56,368 nucleotides of DNA, from the NCBI RefSeq assembly GCF_000425785.1, contig NZ_AUEC01000037.1, forward strand, positions 1-56,368, in the 5' to 3' direction. Made by a program: the position numbers and the translations under genes. Below the pieces are notes generated by a model. It saw nothing but the letters and a program-made list of their open reading frames with translations, had not been told where the DNA came from and did no database searches. This DNA is from Pseudomonas taiwanensis DSM 21245 (GTDB lineage: Bacteria; Pseudomonadota; Gammaproteobacteria; Pseudomonadales; Pseudomonadaceae). Numbering within the stretch: position 1 is the first letter of the stretch; the number at the start of each line of letters is the position of its first letter. Shown one piece after another: positions 22,996 through 32,353 of this stretch.

Positions 22996-23018
22996 AACCC
23001 GCCAAGGCGGGTTTTTTT
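22996..23018 (+). terminator. Terminator after the head-module accessory gene
   Basis: AACCCGCC-AA-GGCGGGTT followed by TTTTT. It lies inside the late operon, so late transcription must read through it (Q-type antitermination) or restart. Confidence 0.9.
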
Positions 23019-23060
23019 ATGCCCGCAAGGTGGGCCCATCAATCCCCAGGGGATAGCCAC

Positions 23061-23834
23061 ATGCCTTTTGACTTCGACCCGGCCGCCCACGGCCTCACCC
23101 TCGACGACAGCCAAACTGCCGCGCTGACAGCAGCGCTGGGCGGCGAGGTACAGAAATTCCTGGATGGCGAGGTCGCGGGCCTCAAGTCCAAAAACACTGA
23201 GCTGATTGGCTACAACAAGACCATCAAGGCCGAGCTGGACAAACTTAAAGGTCAGTTCGACGGCCTGGACATCGAGGCGGTCAAGGGCCTGCTGGCAAAG
23301 GCCGGCCAGGACGAAGAGACCAAGCTGATCGCCGAGGGCAAGCTGGACGAAGTGATCAGCCGCCGCACCGAGCGCCTGCGCACCGATCTGGACAAGCAGG
23401 TCAAGGCCGCCAACGAGCGTGCGGACAAAGCCGAAGCCTTCGCCGCCAAGTACAGCGACAAGGTGCTGGCTGACTCCATCCGCGCGGCCGCCATCAAGGC
23501 CGGTGCGCTGCCTGAGGCTGCCGAGGACATCATCCTTCGAGCCCGAGGCACCTTCAAACTGAGCGAAGACGGCGAGCCCATTGCCACCGACCTTGACGGC
23601 GAAGTCGTGTACGGGAAGGACGGCAAGACCCCGCTGTCTCCCCTCGAATGGGCGGAATCGCTTCGCGAAACCGCATCACACCTGTGGCCAAGGGCCCAGG
23701 GAGCCGGGCAGACCGGCGACAACGGTGGCAAGGCCACGAAGAAGTGGGGTGAGTACACCGAGACCGAACGCGCAGCGATGGCTCGTGACAACCCCGAAGC
23801 ATTCAAAAAACTCCAAGCCACCCGAGGAACCTAA
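23061..23834 (+). CDS. Capsid scaffold protein
   Basis: 257 residues: MPFDFDPAAHGLTLDDSQTA, then a long charged coiled-coil (EVAGLKSKNTELIGYNKTIK and onward to about residue 145) and a basic C-terminus. Composition, coiled-coil and position just before the capsid are those of a phage scaffold. The ATG at 23061 follows GGGG; a longer upstream start is not supported. Confidence 0.87.
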   Translation: MPFDFDPAAHGLTLDDSQTAALTAALGGEVQKFLDGEVAGLKSKNTELIGYNKTIKAELDKLKGQFDGLDIEAVKGLLAKAGQDEETKLIAEGKLDEVISRRTERLRTDLDKQVKAANERADKAEAFAAKYSDKVLADSIRAAAIKAGALPEAAEDIILRARGTFKLSEDGEPIATDLDGEVVYGKDGKTPLSPLEWAESLRETASHLWPRAQGAGQTGDNGGKATKKWGEYTETERAAMARDNPEAFKKLQATRGT

Positions 23835-23837
23835 CTC

Positions 23838-24815
23838 ATGCCAACCACCCGACTGTCGGACATCTTCGTTTCCGACTACTACGGCACGCTGGAGCCGGTG
23901 AACTCTCCAGAGAAGACCGCCGTCTTCGAGTCGGGCATCATCACCCGCTCGGCCACCCTGGACGATATCGCCAAGAATGGCCAAGGCACCTCCGAGATCA
24001 GCTACTGGCAGGATCTCGACGCCGACGAGGCGCCGAACATCTCCAACGATGATCCTGACGACCAAGGCGCTGTCGGCAAAGCTGAGCAGGGAAGCATGCG
24101 TGCCCGCACCCTGTACCTCAACAAAGGTTACGGTGTCTCCGACCTGGCTGCCGAACTGGCCAACTCCGAGCCGATGCAGCACATCCGCAACCGCTTCGGC
24201 ACCTACTGGACCCGCCAGTGGCAGCGTTATCTGATGGGCGCCGGCCGCGGCATCATCGCAGCCAACATCGCCCAGAACGGCGGCGACATGGTCAAGGACT
24301 CGGGCGCCTCGATCAGCGCTAATGCCTTCCAAGACGCCGCCTTCACCGCCGGCGACGCCGCCGACATGTTCGCCGCCATCGGCGTGCACTCTGTCGTCAT
24401 GAACCAGATGGTGAAGCAGGACATGATCGAGTATCTGCGCGACTCGCAGGGCAAGATCATCCTGGCGACCTACCTGGGCAAGCCGGTGTTCATGGACGAC
24501 GCCCTGACTTACGCGCCGGGCCAGTACCTGTCGCTGTTCTTCGGTCAGGGTGCTTTCGGCTACGGCGAAGGCGATCCGACCAAGCCGGTCGAACTGGAGC
24601 GCAAACCCAGCGGCGGCAACGGCGGTGGCGCCGAGGTCCTGTGGGAGCGCAAGACCTTCATCCTGCAGCCGGCCGGATTCAGCTGGCAGGGCAGCGAGAA
24701 CCGCAACCTCAGCCCGACCGCGGCCCAGTACGCTGCAGCAGCAAACTGGAAGCGCGTCTTCGACCGCAAGCAGGTTCCGTTCGCCGCGGTCATCAGCGGC
24801 ACCGCCACCCCTTGA
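23838..24815 (+). CDS. Major capsid protein
   Basis: 325 residues (MPTTRLSDIFVSDYYGTLEP; RNRFGTYWTRQWQRYLMGAG; SLFFGQGAFGYGEGDPTKPV). This matches a family of siphophage major capsid proteins with an HK97-like fold; no cleaved delta-domain is obvious. It follows the scaffold by three bases. Confidence 0.9.
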   Translation: MPTTRLSDIFVSDYYGTLEPVNSPEKTAVFESGIITRSATLDDIAKNGQGTSEISYWQDLDADEAPNISNDDPDDQGAVGKAEQGSMRARTLYLNKGYGVSDLAAELANSEPMQHIRNRFGTYWTRQWQRYLMGAGRGIIAANIAQNGGDMVKDSGASISANAFQDAAFTAGDAADMFAAIGVHSVVMNQMVKQDMIEYLRDSQGKIILATYLGKPVFMDDALTYAPGQYLSLFFGQGAFGYGEGDPTKPVELERKPSGGNGGGAEVLWERKTFILQPAGFSWQGSENRNLSPTAAQYAAAANWKRVFDRKQVPFAAVISGTATP

Positions 24816-24861
24816 CGCATGATGCGGGGCGCCGGCCTGGCGCCCTGCGCAGGAGATCAGC

Positions 24862-25299
24862 ATGAAAGTCATCTACACCAACACCCCGGGCACCGAGCGC
24901 GGCACCTGTTATCGCCGCCTGGACCAGTTCTTTGGCGTGATCGACGGCGCTACCTCAGTGTCCGTTCAGGGCGATGCTCCGCACATCGGCGAGGCGTACC
25001 AGCGCCAGGGCATCAGCGTCACCGAGATCGAGGAAGGGCTGCGCTTGGACGGCCCCACCGTCGCCCAATGGATGGCAGAGGGCTACAAGGCGTCGGCTTA
25101 CCCACCGAACGGCTATGCCCCGGTCAGCAGCCAGGCCGAGATCGACAAGGCGATCGAGGAGGAGGAGGGCGGCGACGAGACCGACCCTCACAAGATGAAG
25201 GTGCCGGAGCTCAAGGAGTGGCTGACGGCGCAAGGCATCACCTTTGATCCGGCCCTCAACAAGCCCGAGCTGCAGGCCCTCATCCCTTCGAAGGAATAA
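24862..25299 (+). CDS. Head-associated protein with C-terminal HeH/LEM domain
   Basis: 145 residues. The C-terminal 35 residues (MKVPELKEWLTAQGITFDPA, then LNKPELQALIP) form a HeH/LEM-like helix-extension-helix DNA-binding domain. The N-terminal part is unknown; a Glu-rich linker joins them. In related phages it lies between capsid and connector genes. Confidence 0.75.
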   Translation: MKVIYTNTPGTERGTCYRRLDQFFGVIDGATSVSVQGDAPHIGEAYQRQGISVTEIEEGLRLDGPTVAQWMAEGYKASAYPPNGYAPVSSQAEIDKAIEEEEGGDETDPHKMKVPELKEWLTAQGITFDPALNKPELQALIPSKE

Positions 25300-25302
25300 G
25301 CC

Positions 25303-25680
25303 ATGACCGACTTCATCACCGTCGCTGATGTTGACCAGGCGCTCGGGCAGGGCTGGGCAGGTGACGATGATGCGGTCATCGCCGTTGCCATGGCCAACGC
25401 CTGGCTCACGGCCAAGATCAAACGGGCGGTGCCAGATCCGGTGCCGGACGCCATCGTCAGTGCTGGCGCGCAGGTGGCCAAGCTGGCCGCAGCCGGCAAG
25501 CTCTACAAGGATACCCAGCGCGAGGTGCAGAGCAAGACCGTATCGGCCCAGGCCGGCACCTCGACCAGCAAGACTTACGTCGCGGGGTCTGTCGATCGCT
25601 CGGCGGGTGAAAACTTCGCCCTCGACCTCATCGATCCCTGGATCCGTCGATCCGGCACCGTAATGCTCAAGAGGATCTGA
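25303..25680 (+). CDS. Head-tail connector / neck protein
   Basis: 125 residues (FITVADVDQALGQGWAGDDD ... NFALDLIDPWIRRSGTVMLK). It resembles phage adaptor proteins of the gp6 type (DnaT-like), all helical, located between capsid and tail genes. Function from position and resemblance. Confidence 0.7.
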   Translation: MTDFITVADVDQALGQGWAGDDDAVIAVAMANAWLTAKIKRAVPDPVPDAIVSAGAQVAKLAAAGKLYKDTQREVQSKTVSAQAGTSTSKTYVAGSVDRSAGENFALDLIDPWIRRSGTVMLKRI

Positions 25681-25683
25681 CCC

Positions 25684-26076
25684 ATGGGCATGCGCGAAGA
25701 ACTCCAGGCCGAGCTGGCGGAAGCGTTCGACGATCCAGATGGCCTGGCCGATGCGGTGAAGCCCGTTGCAGGGAGTCGCACTGTCAAAGGTGGATATGAC
25801 CCCGAGATCGGAGGCACCGTCCCTGCCTCGACCATCCATTACACCGGGCGCGGCGTGTTCGGCAGCTATCTGGCCAAGGAGATCGACGGGACCCGCATCC
25901 AGACCGAGGATGTGAAGCTGTTGGTACTCCAGAGCGAACTATTCGAGGGGCAGACCGGCGCTGTCACCGAGGCCCTGGCAGCGCCCAAGATCGGCGACCA
26001 GGTGAGCGGATACCGCGCCCTCAACGTGTCTGAGGACCCTGTCCAGGCCACTTGGACTATCCAGCTGAGGAAGTGA
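25684..26076 (+). CDS. Head closure-type protein
   Basis: 130 residues; beta-rich after a short helix (MGMREELQAELAEAFDDPDG ... IHYTGRGVFGSYLAKEIDGT). It lies in the stopper position between connector and HK97 gp10-like genes. Family not named with certainty. Confidence 0.65.
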   Translation: MGMREELQAELAEAFDDPDGLADAVKPVAGSRTVKGGYDPEIGGTVPASTIHYTGRGVFGSYLAKEIDGTRIQTEDVKLLVLQSELFEGQTGAVTEALAAPKIGDQVSGYRALNVSEDPVQATWTIQLRK

Positions 26077-26077
26077 T

Positions 26078-26752
26078 ATGGCGCGCGGTTCTCACATGGC
26101 CCAGCGGTACGGTGGTCAGCAAGGCGGCTTCGCCGAGGCTATCCGGGCATTCGCCGAGCAGGCGGAGCAAGTCCTGGACGCCACCTTCCGCGAGATTGTG
26201 ATCGAGATCGGCAGAAGCGTGATCCGTATGTCGCCGGTCGGCAACCCGGAGCTGTGGGCGGCCAACGTGGCCCACCGGGCCAAGGCCAACAAGGCTGCCG
26301 ACGACTACGACTTCAAGGTCGCGGTACGCAACACCCTGATCAATCTGATTCAAGACAACTTCACCAAGGCCGGTAATCTGCGCAAAGGCGTGAAGTACGC
26401 CAAACCCCTCACCAAGACCGAGCGCGAGCAGAATTTCGCCACCAATGGTCTGGTAGCAGGTCAGGGCTACGTCGGCGGACGGTTCCGCGGCAACTGGCAG
26501 CTCTCAATCGATTCGCCGGCGACTGAGGAGCTCGACCGAGTAGACCCGTCGGGTAGCGAGGCTATTACCGCGCTCATCACCCAAGTGCAGGCCCTGACGA
26601 TCGGCCAGACCGCGTACATCGTGAACAACCTGCCGTACGCCATTCCGCTCGAGTACGGCCATTCGTCGCAGGCCCCGGCCGGCATGGTCAGGGTGACCCT
26701 GGCCAATTTCCAACGCATCGTCGACGAAGCCATCAGGAACAACCGCGTATGA
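26078..26752 (+). CDS. Tail completion / HK97 gp10-like protein
   Basis: 224 residues with RFRGNWQLSIDSPATEELDR and NNLPYAIPLEYGHSSQAPAG, the latter typical of HK97 gp10-like neck-tail proteins. It has an Ala/Glu helical N-terminus. Overlaps the next gene by four bases. Confidence 0.8.
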   Translation: MARGSHMAQRYGGQQGGFAEAIRAFAEQAEQVLDATFREIVIEIGRSVIRMSPVGNPELWAANVAHRAKANKAADDYDFKVAVRNTLINLIQDNFTKAGNLRKGVKYAKPLTKTEREQNFATNGLVAGQGYVGGRFRGNWQLSIDSPATEELDRVDPSGSEAITALITQVQALTIGQTAYIVNNLPYAIPLEYGHSSQAPAGMVRVTLANFQRIVDEAIRNNRV

Positions 26753-27177
26753 GCCAAGCACGTGCCAGACAGGCCATCGAGATCAAGCTGATGGCTTGGG
26801 CCTCGGCGCGCCCAATCCGGGTCGCGAACTTCGAGCAGGCCTTTGAGGCTCAACCAGGTGAAACCTACCTGCAGGCTTTCCAACTGCCGGCTGGCACCAC
26901 CTGCCGCTACCTGGGCGGCGAGGCCTACGAGTACGCCGGGGCCTACCAGGTCAGCATCGTATGCCCGGCGGGCGAGCCACTGTCTACCGCTGAGACTCTA
27001 GTCGGTGAGTTGTCGAGCCTGTTCCGGGTGGACTCGGCGCTCAGCCGCAACGGCTTTGAAGGCATGGTCACCGAGCCAGTTGACCAGGGCCCAACCATCA
27101 CCGAGTCGGCGACCTACACGGTGTCGGCCAGCTTCACCTACCGCGGTGTCGCGGACCAACCGCCCGCTGGGGCATAA
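26749..27177 (+). CDS. Tail terminator protein (DUF4128-like)
   Basis: 142 residues (RQAIEIKLMAWASARPIRVA; YEYAGAYQVSIVCPAGEPLS). It matches small proteins that cap the tail tube (lambda gpU-like). ATGA overlap with the gp10-like gene. Confidence 0.78.
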   Translation: MSQARARQAIEIKLMAWASARPIRVANFEQAFEAQPGETYLQAFQLPAGTTCRYLGGEAYEYAGAYQVSIVCPAGEPLSTAETLVGELSSLFRVDSALSRNGFEGMVTEPVDQGPTITESATYTVSASFTYRGVADQPPAGA

Positions 27178-27216
27178 CCAACCGCCGCCAGGCGGGCAAC
27201 AACGAGGAAACACTTC

Positions 27217-27876
27217 ATGGCCGCAAAATTCCCGCTGCCGAACGGCTCTGTGCTGGAAATCGCCAGCGTTTTTGGCGCCGCCGTCGCCTTTACCGCCCTG
27301 ACCAACGCCGCGCCACCGGTGGCCACCTCTATCGGTCACGATATCGTGAATGGCGAAGTACTGCTGGTCAGCTCCGGTTGGGCGCTCATCGCTGACCGCG
27401 CCGTAAGTGCCGCAAACGTGGCCGCCGACAGCTTCGCCTTGAAAGGCCTCAACACCACCAACGTGGACAAATACACCCCTGGGGCCGGCGTAGGCTCGGT
27501 GCTCCCTGTGACCGGCTGGGCGCAGATCTCCAAGGTGACTGCGTTCACCTCGGCCGGTGGTGAGCAGCAATACCTCACCGTGGGGTATCTGGAAGATGAC
27601 GATGACCGCCAGTTCCCGACCAACCGCAACCCGATCACGCTGTCTATCACGGTAGAGGACCAGCCGTCCGCCGCGTATGTCGCGCTGGTTGAAAACTACG
27701 GTGACAACAAGGAACTCGTGGTCGTGCGTCTCAAGCTGCCGGGTGGCGACCAGATCCTATACCCAGGTTACGTGAGTATCACAACCAGCCCGACCATGGA
27801 CCGAAATAGCCTGATGACGCGCACCATCAGCATCGCGCTGTCGGGCCGTCCCATTCGCATCCTGGCCGGCGCGTAA
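27217..27876 (+). CDS. Major tail tube protein
   Basis: 219 residues, beta-rich (NGSVLEIASVFGAAVAFTAL; YLEDDDDRQFPTNRNPITLS; GDQILYPGYVSITTSPTMDR). Sequence and position after the terminator and before the chaperones identify the tail tube subunit. Confidence 0.87.
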   Translation: MAAKFPLPNGSVLEIASVFGAAVAFTALTNAAPPVATSIGHDIVNGEVLLVSSGWALIADRAVSAANVAADSFALKGLNTTNVDKYTPGAGVGSVLPVTGWAQISKVTAFTSAGGEQQYLTVGYLEDDDDRQFPTNRNPITLSITVEDQPSAAYVALVENYGDNKELVVVRLKLPGGDQILYPGYVSITTSPTMDRNSLMTRTISIALSGRPIRILAGA

Positions 27877-27885
27877 GGAGCCCTC

Positions 27886-28269
27886 ATGGCGAAGATCAAG
27901 ATCGCGCAGAATCCCACGTTTGTTGCCGTGGTGCAGGTTCCGCGCATTGGCGCCGAGCCGGCGCCGGTCGAATTCCAGTTCCGCTACATGGACCGTGTGG
28001 CCCTGTCGGCAATGTTCGACCGCTGGAACAAGGCGCGTGATGCCTGGGCGGAGAAGGCACAGAAGGACGGGGCGACGTGGGAGGAGGTCACCACGGGTGA
28101 AATCGCCCTGCAAGCTGAGCAGCTGGGTGAGATCGTCACAGGCTGGGACCTGGAGGACGATTTCAGTTCCGAGGCTATCGCCGACCTGGTGCGCACTTGC
28201 ACCGGGGCACCGAAGGCGGTAATCGACGCTTACCAGGCTGCCTACAGCCCGGCCCGACTGGGAAACTGA
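27886..28269 (+). CDS. Tail assembly chaperone (gpG-like)
   Basis: 127 residues (MAKIKIAQNPTFVAVVQVPR; FRYMDRVALSAMFDRWNKAR). It is the short chaperone of the G/GT pair that coats the tape measure before tube assembly. The stop codon TGA comes immediately after the slippery heptamer GGGAAAC. Confidence 0.88.
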   Translation: MAKIKIAQNPTFVAVVQVPRIGAEPAPVEFQFRYMDRVALSAMFDRWNKARDAWAEKAQKDGATWEEVTTGEIALQAEQLGEIVTGWDLEDDFSSEAIADLVRTCTGAPKAVIDAYQAAYSPARLGN

Positions 28270-28583
28270 GGGCGGCGGCCCGGGCTTGCTATGAGCGCGG
28301 CCCGTCCGCTGAGCAACTGGCGGCGCTGGGGCTGACCCTTGATGACATCGCGGAGGAGGTAGTGGAGGTCTTGCCGGATGCCTGGCCTGCCTTCCGCCTG
28401 TTCGATGCGCTGGGCACACAGTGGCGGGTGGCTTCGGGCGGCCCGTCCGGCTTGGACTACACCGCTATTCCTGCAACCGCCTCAATGCTCGGCATCAAGC
28501 GCCGCGACCTCACCGACATTTTTCCCGATCTCCGCGTCATGGAGGTTGAGGCCTTGGCCGTCATGGCCGAATCGATGGAGTAG
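27886..28583 (+). CDS. Frameshifted tail assembly chaperone (gpGT-like)
   Basis: A -1 shift at 28260-28266 joins the G frame to the frame that continues LRAAARACYERGPSAEQLAA to the TAG at 28583, giving a product of about 232 residues. The T part has no start codon or ribosome-binding site of its own that fits; its open frame begins well inside G. This is the G/GT arrangement conserved in long-tailed phages. Confidence 0.88.
28260..28266 (+). promoter_or_regulatory. Programmed -1 ribosomal frameshift site GGGAAAC
   Basis: In the G reading frame the codons are G-GGA-AAC followed directly by TGA. This is a canonical X XXY YYZ heptamer, close to lambda's GGGAAAG. Confidence 0.9.
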
Positions 28584-28586
28584 ATC

Positions 28587-31500
28587 ATGACCACCATTGC
28601 CTCTCTCGGTCTTCAGATCGACTCCGGTGATGCCGTCGAGGCCAAGGACAACCTCGATAAGCTGACGGACGCCGGCAAGCGCAGCGAGGAGTCGGCTGGA
28701 CGAACCGGGCGTGCCTGGGAGACTGCCTTGGGCAGCCTGCAGGGTGACACCCGGCAGATTGTGCAGGAGCTGCAGGCGCTCAATGTCAAGCAGACAGAGT
28801 TGGCGCAGCAGATGGCCACCGTGGGGCGCGCCGTTACCAGCGCTTCCACGGCGTTCAGCAGCGCCGCGGCGAACATGGGGGCGTTTCGGACCGAGGCCGC
28901 GCAGGCTGGCAAGGTGCAGGAGGCGCTCACCAGCGCCACGGATGCCGGAGCCCAGGCCGGCCGGCGCGCTGCCGAGTCCGCCGACGAACAGCAGGCCAGG
29001 ATTCTGGCCGTAGCCAAGGCCTCGTTGGAGGCCAGCCAGTACGTTCAAACGCTCAACCGGGCGACCGAGCACAGCGCCGAGGTCACCGCCCAGGCGAACG
29101 CCGTTCTGTCCGACAGTGCCAGCCGCCAGGCAGCCATCAATAGCCGGGCCCAGGCCCTAATCGCTACCGAGGAGCGCCAGGCGGAGGCCGCGAAAAAGGC
29201 CGCCGGAGCGTATCGTGAAGAAGGTCACGCGCTGGAAGAGCTGCTGGGCAAGATCGACCCGACCGTCGCAGCAATGGGCCGGCTGGACCAGATGGAGCAG
29301 AAGCTGAAGGGCTTCCGCACCAGTGGCGCGCTCGATGCGGAGACCTTCGGCGAGTACCAGACGAAGATCGACCAGGCGCGCACCGCCTTGGGCGGCGCCG
29401 ATGCCGCGCTGAACAAGACCGGCATGTCGGCCAAGGCCACGGCTGCAGCATTACGCGGCGTGCCGGCGCAGTTCACCGACATCGTGGTGTCCCTGCAGGG
29501 CGGCCAGGCGCCGCTCCAGGTATTACTGCAGCAGGGCGGGCAGCTAAAGGACATGTTCGGGGGCGTGGGCCCGGCCGTGAAGGCCCTGGGCGGCTACGTC
29601 ATGGGCCTGGTGAACCCGTTCACTGTCGCCGCAGCTGCCGTTGGCGTGCTGGGCTATGCCTACTACAAGGGCAGTGAAGAGGCAGTAGGCTTCCAGAAGG
29701 CCTTGATCACCACCGGCAACGCGGCAGGCACTACTGCTGACCGGTCGTCTGGGATGGCTGCTCAGGTATCGGCCACGGTGGGGACCACCGGCGCCGCTGC
29801 TGAGGTGCTGACTCAGCTGGCCGGTAGCGGAAAGGTTGCCGCCGGAAGCTTTGTCGAGATCACCGAGGCTGCGCTTGAATGGCGGGATGCTACAGGCCGC
29901 GCAGTGGAGGAGACCGTCGCAGAGTTTGTAAAGATCGGCAAGGACCCGGTCGCAGCGGCCAAGGAGCTGAATGAGCAATACAACTTCCTCACTGCTTCCA
30001 CCTACTCGCAGATCGTTGCGCTTAAGGAGCAGGGCGACACCATCGGTGCAGCGAAGCTTCTCACCGATACGTACGCCGACACCATCAAGGAGCGTTCAGG
30101 GCAAATCACGGAAAATCTTGGGCTGATTGAGAAGGCCTGGAAGGGAATCAAGGCCGCAGCTGCTGGAGCGCTCGACGCAACGTACAACGTTGGCAGAGAA
30201 GTGACTCTGGCACAGCAAATCGAGGCGCTCGAGCGCAAACTGGCGGATCCTCAATCCTATAGCGCCATTCCGATAATCGGGGAAGACAATCCGAATCTGA
30301 TGGAGCGCGGCACCACCCGCGAGGAGGATGAAAACCGGCTACGTACCTTGCAGCTCTTCCGTAAGGAGCAGGAAGGCATTGCAAAGTCGAAAGCGGACGA
30401 GGCGCGCAGCCAGCAGGCCGCAATCGTCGCAACAGACAAAGTAGACGCCCTGGAAAAGGCCGCTTGGACGAACGCTGAGAAGCGCGCAGAAAAACTGAAG
30501 GAATACCGGAAATCGCTCGAGGCAATCCGGCTAAAGAACCCCGATGATGAGCGGCTGAAGCCGGAGCGAATTGCACGGGTCGAAGCCGACATTGCCAAGC
30601 AGTTCAAGGATTCTGCCGGGCGGACCACGTCAGTCGACCTCTCCGGGTTCAACGACCAGAAGAACGCGCTGAATGCCATCCTGACCGAGTACAAGAACCA
30701 CCAGAAGGAGCTGGACGCAGCGCAGAAGGCCGGTCTGATCTCGCAAGAGTCGTACGCAGCCCAGCGGGCCGTAATCATCGAGCAGCAGAAGGCCGAGGTC
30801 ACGAACGCCTACGAGGCCGAGATCACGGCATTGGAGGAGGCCAAGGGGCGCAGCAGTACCAGCGCCCAGCAGCGAATCCAGCTTGACCAGAAAATCGCGG
30901 ATGCCCGCGCTGCCATGGTCAAGGCGCAGAAGGACGCCGACACCGAGCTCTCGGTGCTGGCAACCAATGAGCAGGGCCGGCTGGCCAAGCAGGCCAGGGC
31001 GGTGCAGACCTATACCGATGCCCTTGACCAGCAGGTCTTGGCGCTGAGGCTGCAGGGGCAACGTTCAGCAGACGGCCTTGGTCTCGGTGATCGGCAGCGC
31101 GGCCTACAGGACCAGCAGAACGGTATTACCGACCGGATAAACCAGCAGCGTCTGGACTTGGCCAACCAGTATGGCGATGGCTCTCGCGGTATGAGTCTCG
31201 ATGAGTACAACCAGAAGCTGGCAGCGCTGAGCAAGACCGAGAAGGACCTGCAGGAAACCACGATCGCCAACTACGACCAGATGACGGCCGCACAGGGCGA
31301 CTGGCGCAAGGGGGCATCGTCGGCCTTCCAGAATTACCTAGACCAAGCACGGGATGTCGCCGGGCAGACGAAGTCCCTGTTCACCAACGCCTTCAGCTCG
31401 ATGGAGGATGCGATCGTAAACTTCGCCATGACCGGCAAGTTATCGTTCACCGACTTCACCAAGTCGATCCTTGCTGACATGGTCCGGATCGAAACGCAAC

Positions 31501-32006
31501 GCGCTGCCTCGGGTCTCCTGGGCAGCCTGGTTAGCTGGGGTAGCACGGCTGTTTCTGCGTGGTTCGGCAGCGGAACCACGTCCGCGGGATCGACACAGGC
31601 CGGCTACGCCCCCGAGATCATGGATAGCTTCGTCTCCGGTCAGCGCGCGGCCGGCGGTCCGGTAGCTGCGAATTCGCTCTATCAGGTCAACGAGCTGGGG
31701 CCTGAGCTGCTCAATCAAGGGGGCAAGACCTACTTGATGATGGGTGACCAGGGCGGCTCGATCACTCCACTAGGCGCTGGACCCACTCCATCCCTCGCCG
31801 CGGCGAGCAGATCGGGCACGATGATCAGCGTGTCGGCTCCGGTCAGCGTAGCCATTGCGGATCGTAGCGGCGAAGGCATGGAGCTCGATCAAACGCTCCT
31901 CCAGCAGAATATGCAGAAACAGATGCAGCTCGCTGCCGAGAAGGCTGTTTCAGACTCTTGGCGCCCCGGCGGCGTGAGCTACCGAAACACTAAAGGAGGG
32001 CGCTGA
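28587..32006 (+). CDS. Tail tape measure protein
   Basis: 1139 residues. N-terminal coiled-coils (to about 280) are followed by a hydrophobic central region (about 330-400, GGYVMGLVNPFTVAAAAVGV), a further coiled-coil half and a lambda gpH-type C-terminus (FTDFTKSILADMVRIETQRA). It sets tail length (about 170 nm by the 0.15 nm per residue rule) and takes part in DNA entry. Start codon four bases after the GT stop. Confidence 0.93.
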   Translation: MTTIASLGLQIDSGDAVEAKDNLDKLTDAGKRSEESAGRTGRAWETALGSLQGDTRQIVQELQALNVKQTELAQQMATVGRAVTSASTAFSSAAANMGAFRTEAAQAGKVQEALTSATDAGAQAGRRAAESADEQQARILAVAKASLEASQYVQTLNRATEHSAEVTAQANAVLSDSASRQAAINSRAQALIATEERQAEAAKKAAGAYREEGHALEELLGKIDPTVAAMGRLDQMEQKLKGFRTSGALDAETFGEYQTKIDQARTALGGADAALNKTGMSAKATAAALRGVPAQFTDIVVSLQGGQAPLQVLLQQGGQLKDMFGGVGPAVKALGGYVMGLVNPFTVAAAAVGVLGYAYYKGSEEAVGFQKALITTGNAAGTTADRSSGMAAQVSATVGTTGAAAEVLTQLAGSGKVAAGSFVEITEAALEWRDATGRAVEETVAEFVKIGKDPVAAAKELNEQYNFLTASTYSQIVALKEQGDTIGAAKLLTDTYADTIKERSGQITENLGLIEKAWKGIKAAAAGALDATYNVGREVTLAQQIEALERKLADPQSYSAIPIIGEDNPNLMERGTTREEDENRLRTLQLFRKEQEGIAKSKADEARSQQAAIVATDKVDALEKAAWTNAEKRAEKLKEYRKSLEAIRLKNPDDERLKPERIARVEADIAKQFKDSAGRTTSVDLSGFNDQKNALNAILTEYKNHQKELDAAQKAGLISQESYAAQRAVIIEQQKAEVTNAYEAEITALEEAKGRSSTSAQQRIQLDQKIADARAAMVKAQKDADTELSVLATNEQGRLAKQARAVQTYTDALDQQVLALRLQGQRSADGLGLGDRQRGLQDQQNGITDRINQQRLDLANQYGDGSRGMSLDEYNQKLAALSKTEKDLQETTIANYDQMTAAQGDWRKGASSAFQNYLDQARDVAGQTKSLFTNAFSSMEDAIVNFAMTGKLSFTDFTKSILADMVRIETQRAASGLLGSLVSWGSTAVSAWFGSGTTSAGSTQAGYAPEIMDSFVSGQRAAGGPVAANSLYQVNELGPELLNQGGKTYLMMGDQGGSITPLGAGPTPSLAAASRSGTMISVSAPVSVAIADRSGEGMELDQTLLQQNMQKQMQLAAEKAVSDSWRPGGVSYRNTKGGR

Positions 32007-32344
32007 TGGCAATCGAGACGTTCAGCTGGCCGACGCAGCGCGGCGAAATGCCGGACATCACTTACCGTGTCCGCGAGTCCAAGTTTGGCGGCGGGTACCG
32101 GCAGGTGGTGGGCGACGGCCCCAACAACAAGGAAGACAGCTATCCGATCACCGTAACCGGCACGAAGGCCCAGGTCCGCAAGATCATGGAGTTCTTCGAT
32201 CGGCACGGCGGCGCGAAGGCCTTTCTGTGGTCCACTCCGCTCGGTGATTTGGGCCTGTTTACCTGCACCGATCCTAAGCCCACGCCCGTGGGTGGCGGTC
32301 GGTTCAAGGTCTCCGCAACCTTTGAGCGGGCATTCCACCCATAA
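32006..32344 (+). CDS. Minor tail protein M
   Basis: 112 residues (METFSWPTQRG-like start; FSWPTQRGEMPDITYRVRES). It matches the gpM-type minor tail proteins; TGATGG overlap with the tape measure. Structural, at the tail tip. Confidence 0.85.
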   Translation: MAIETFSWPTQRGEMPDITYRVRESKFGGGYRQVVGDGPNNKEDSYPITVTGTKAQVRKIMEFFDRHGGAKAFLWSTPLGDLGLFTCTDPKPTPVGGGRFKVSATFERAFHP

Positions 32345-32353
32345 GGACGTCGC

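Noticed and set aside
23676..24872. A 398-codon antisense frame over scaffold and capsid genes
   Set aside because: No family-like content; fully overlapped by well-supported structural genes.
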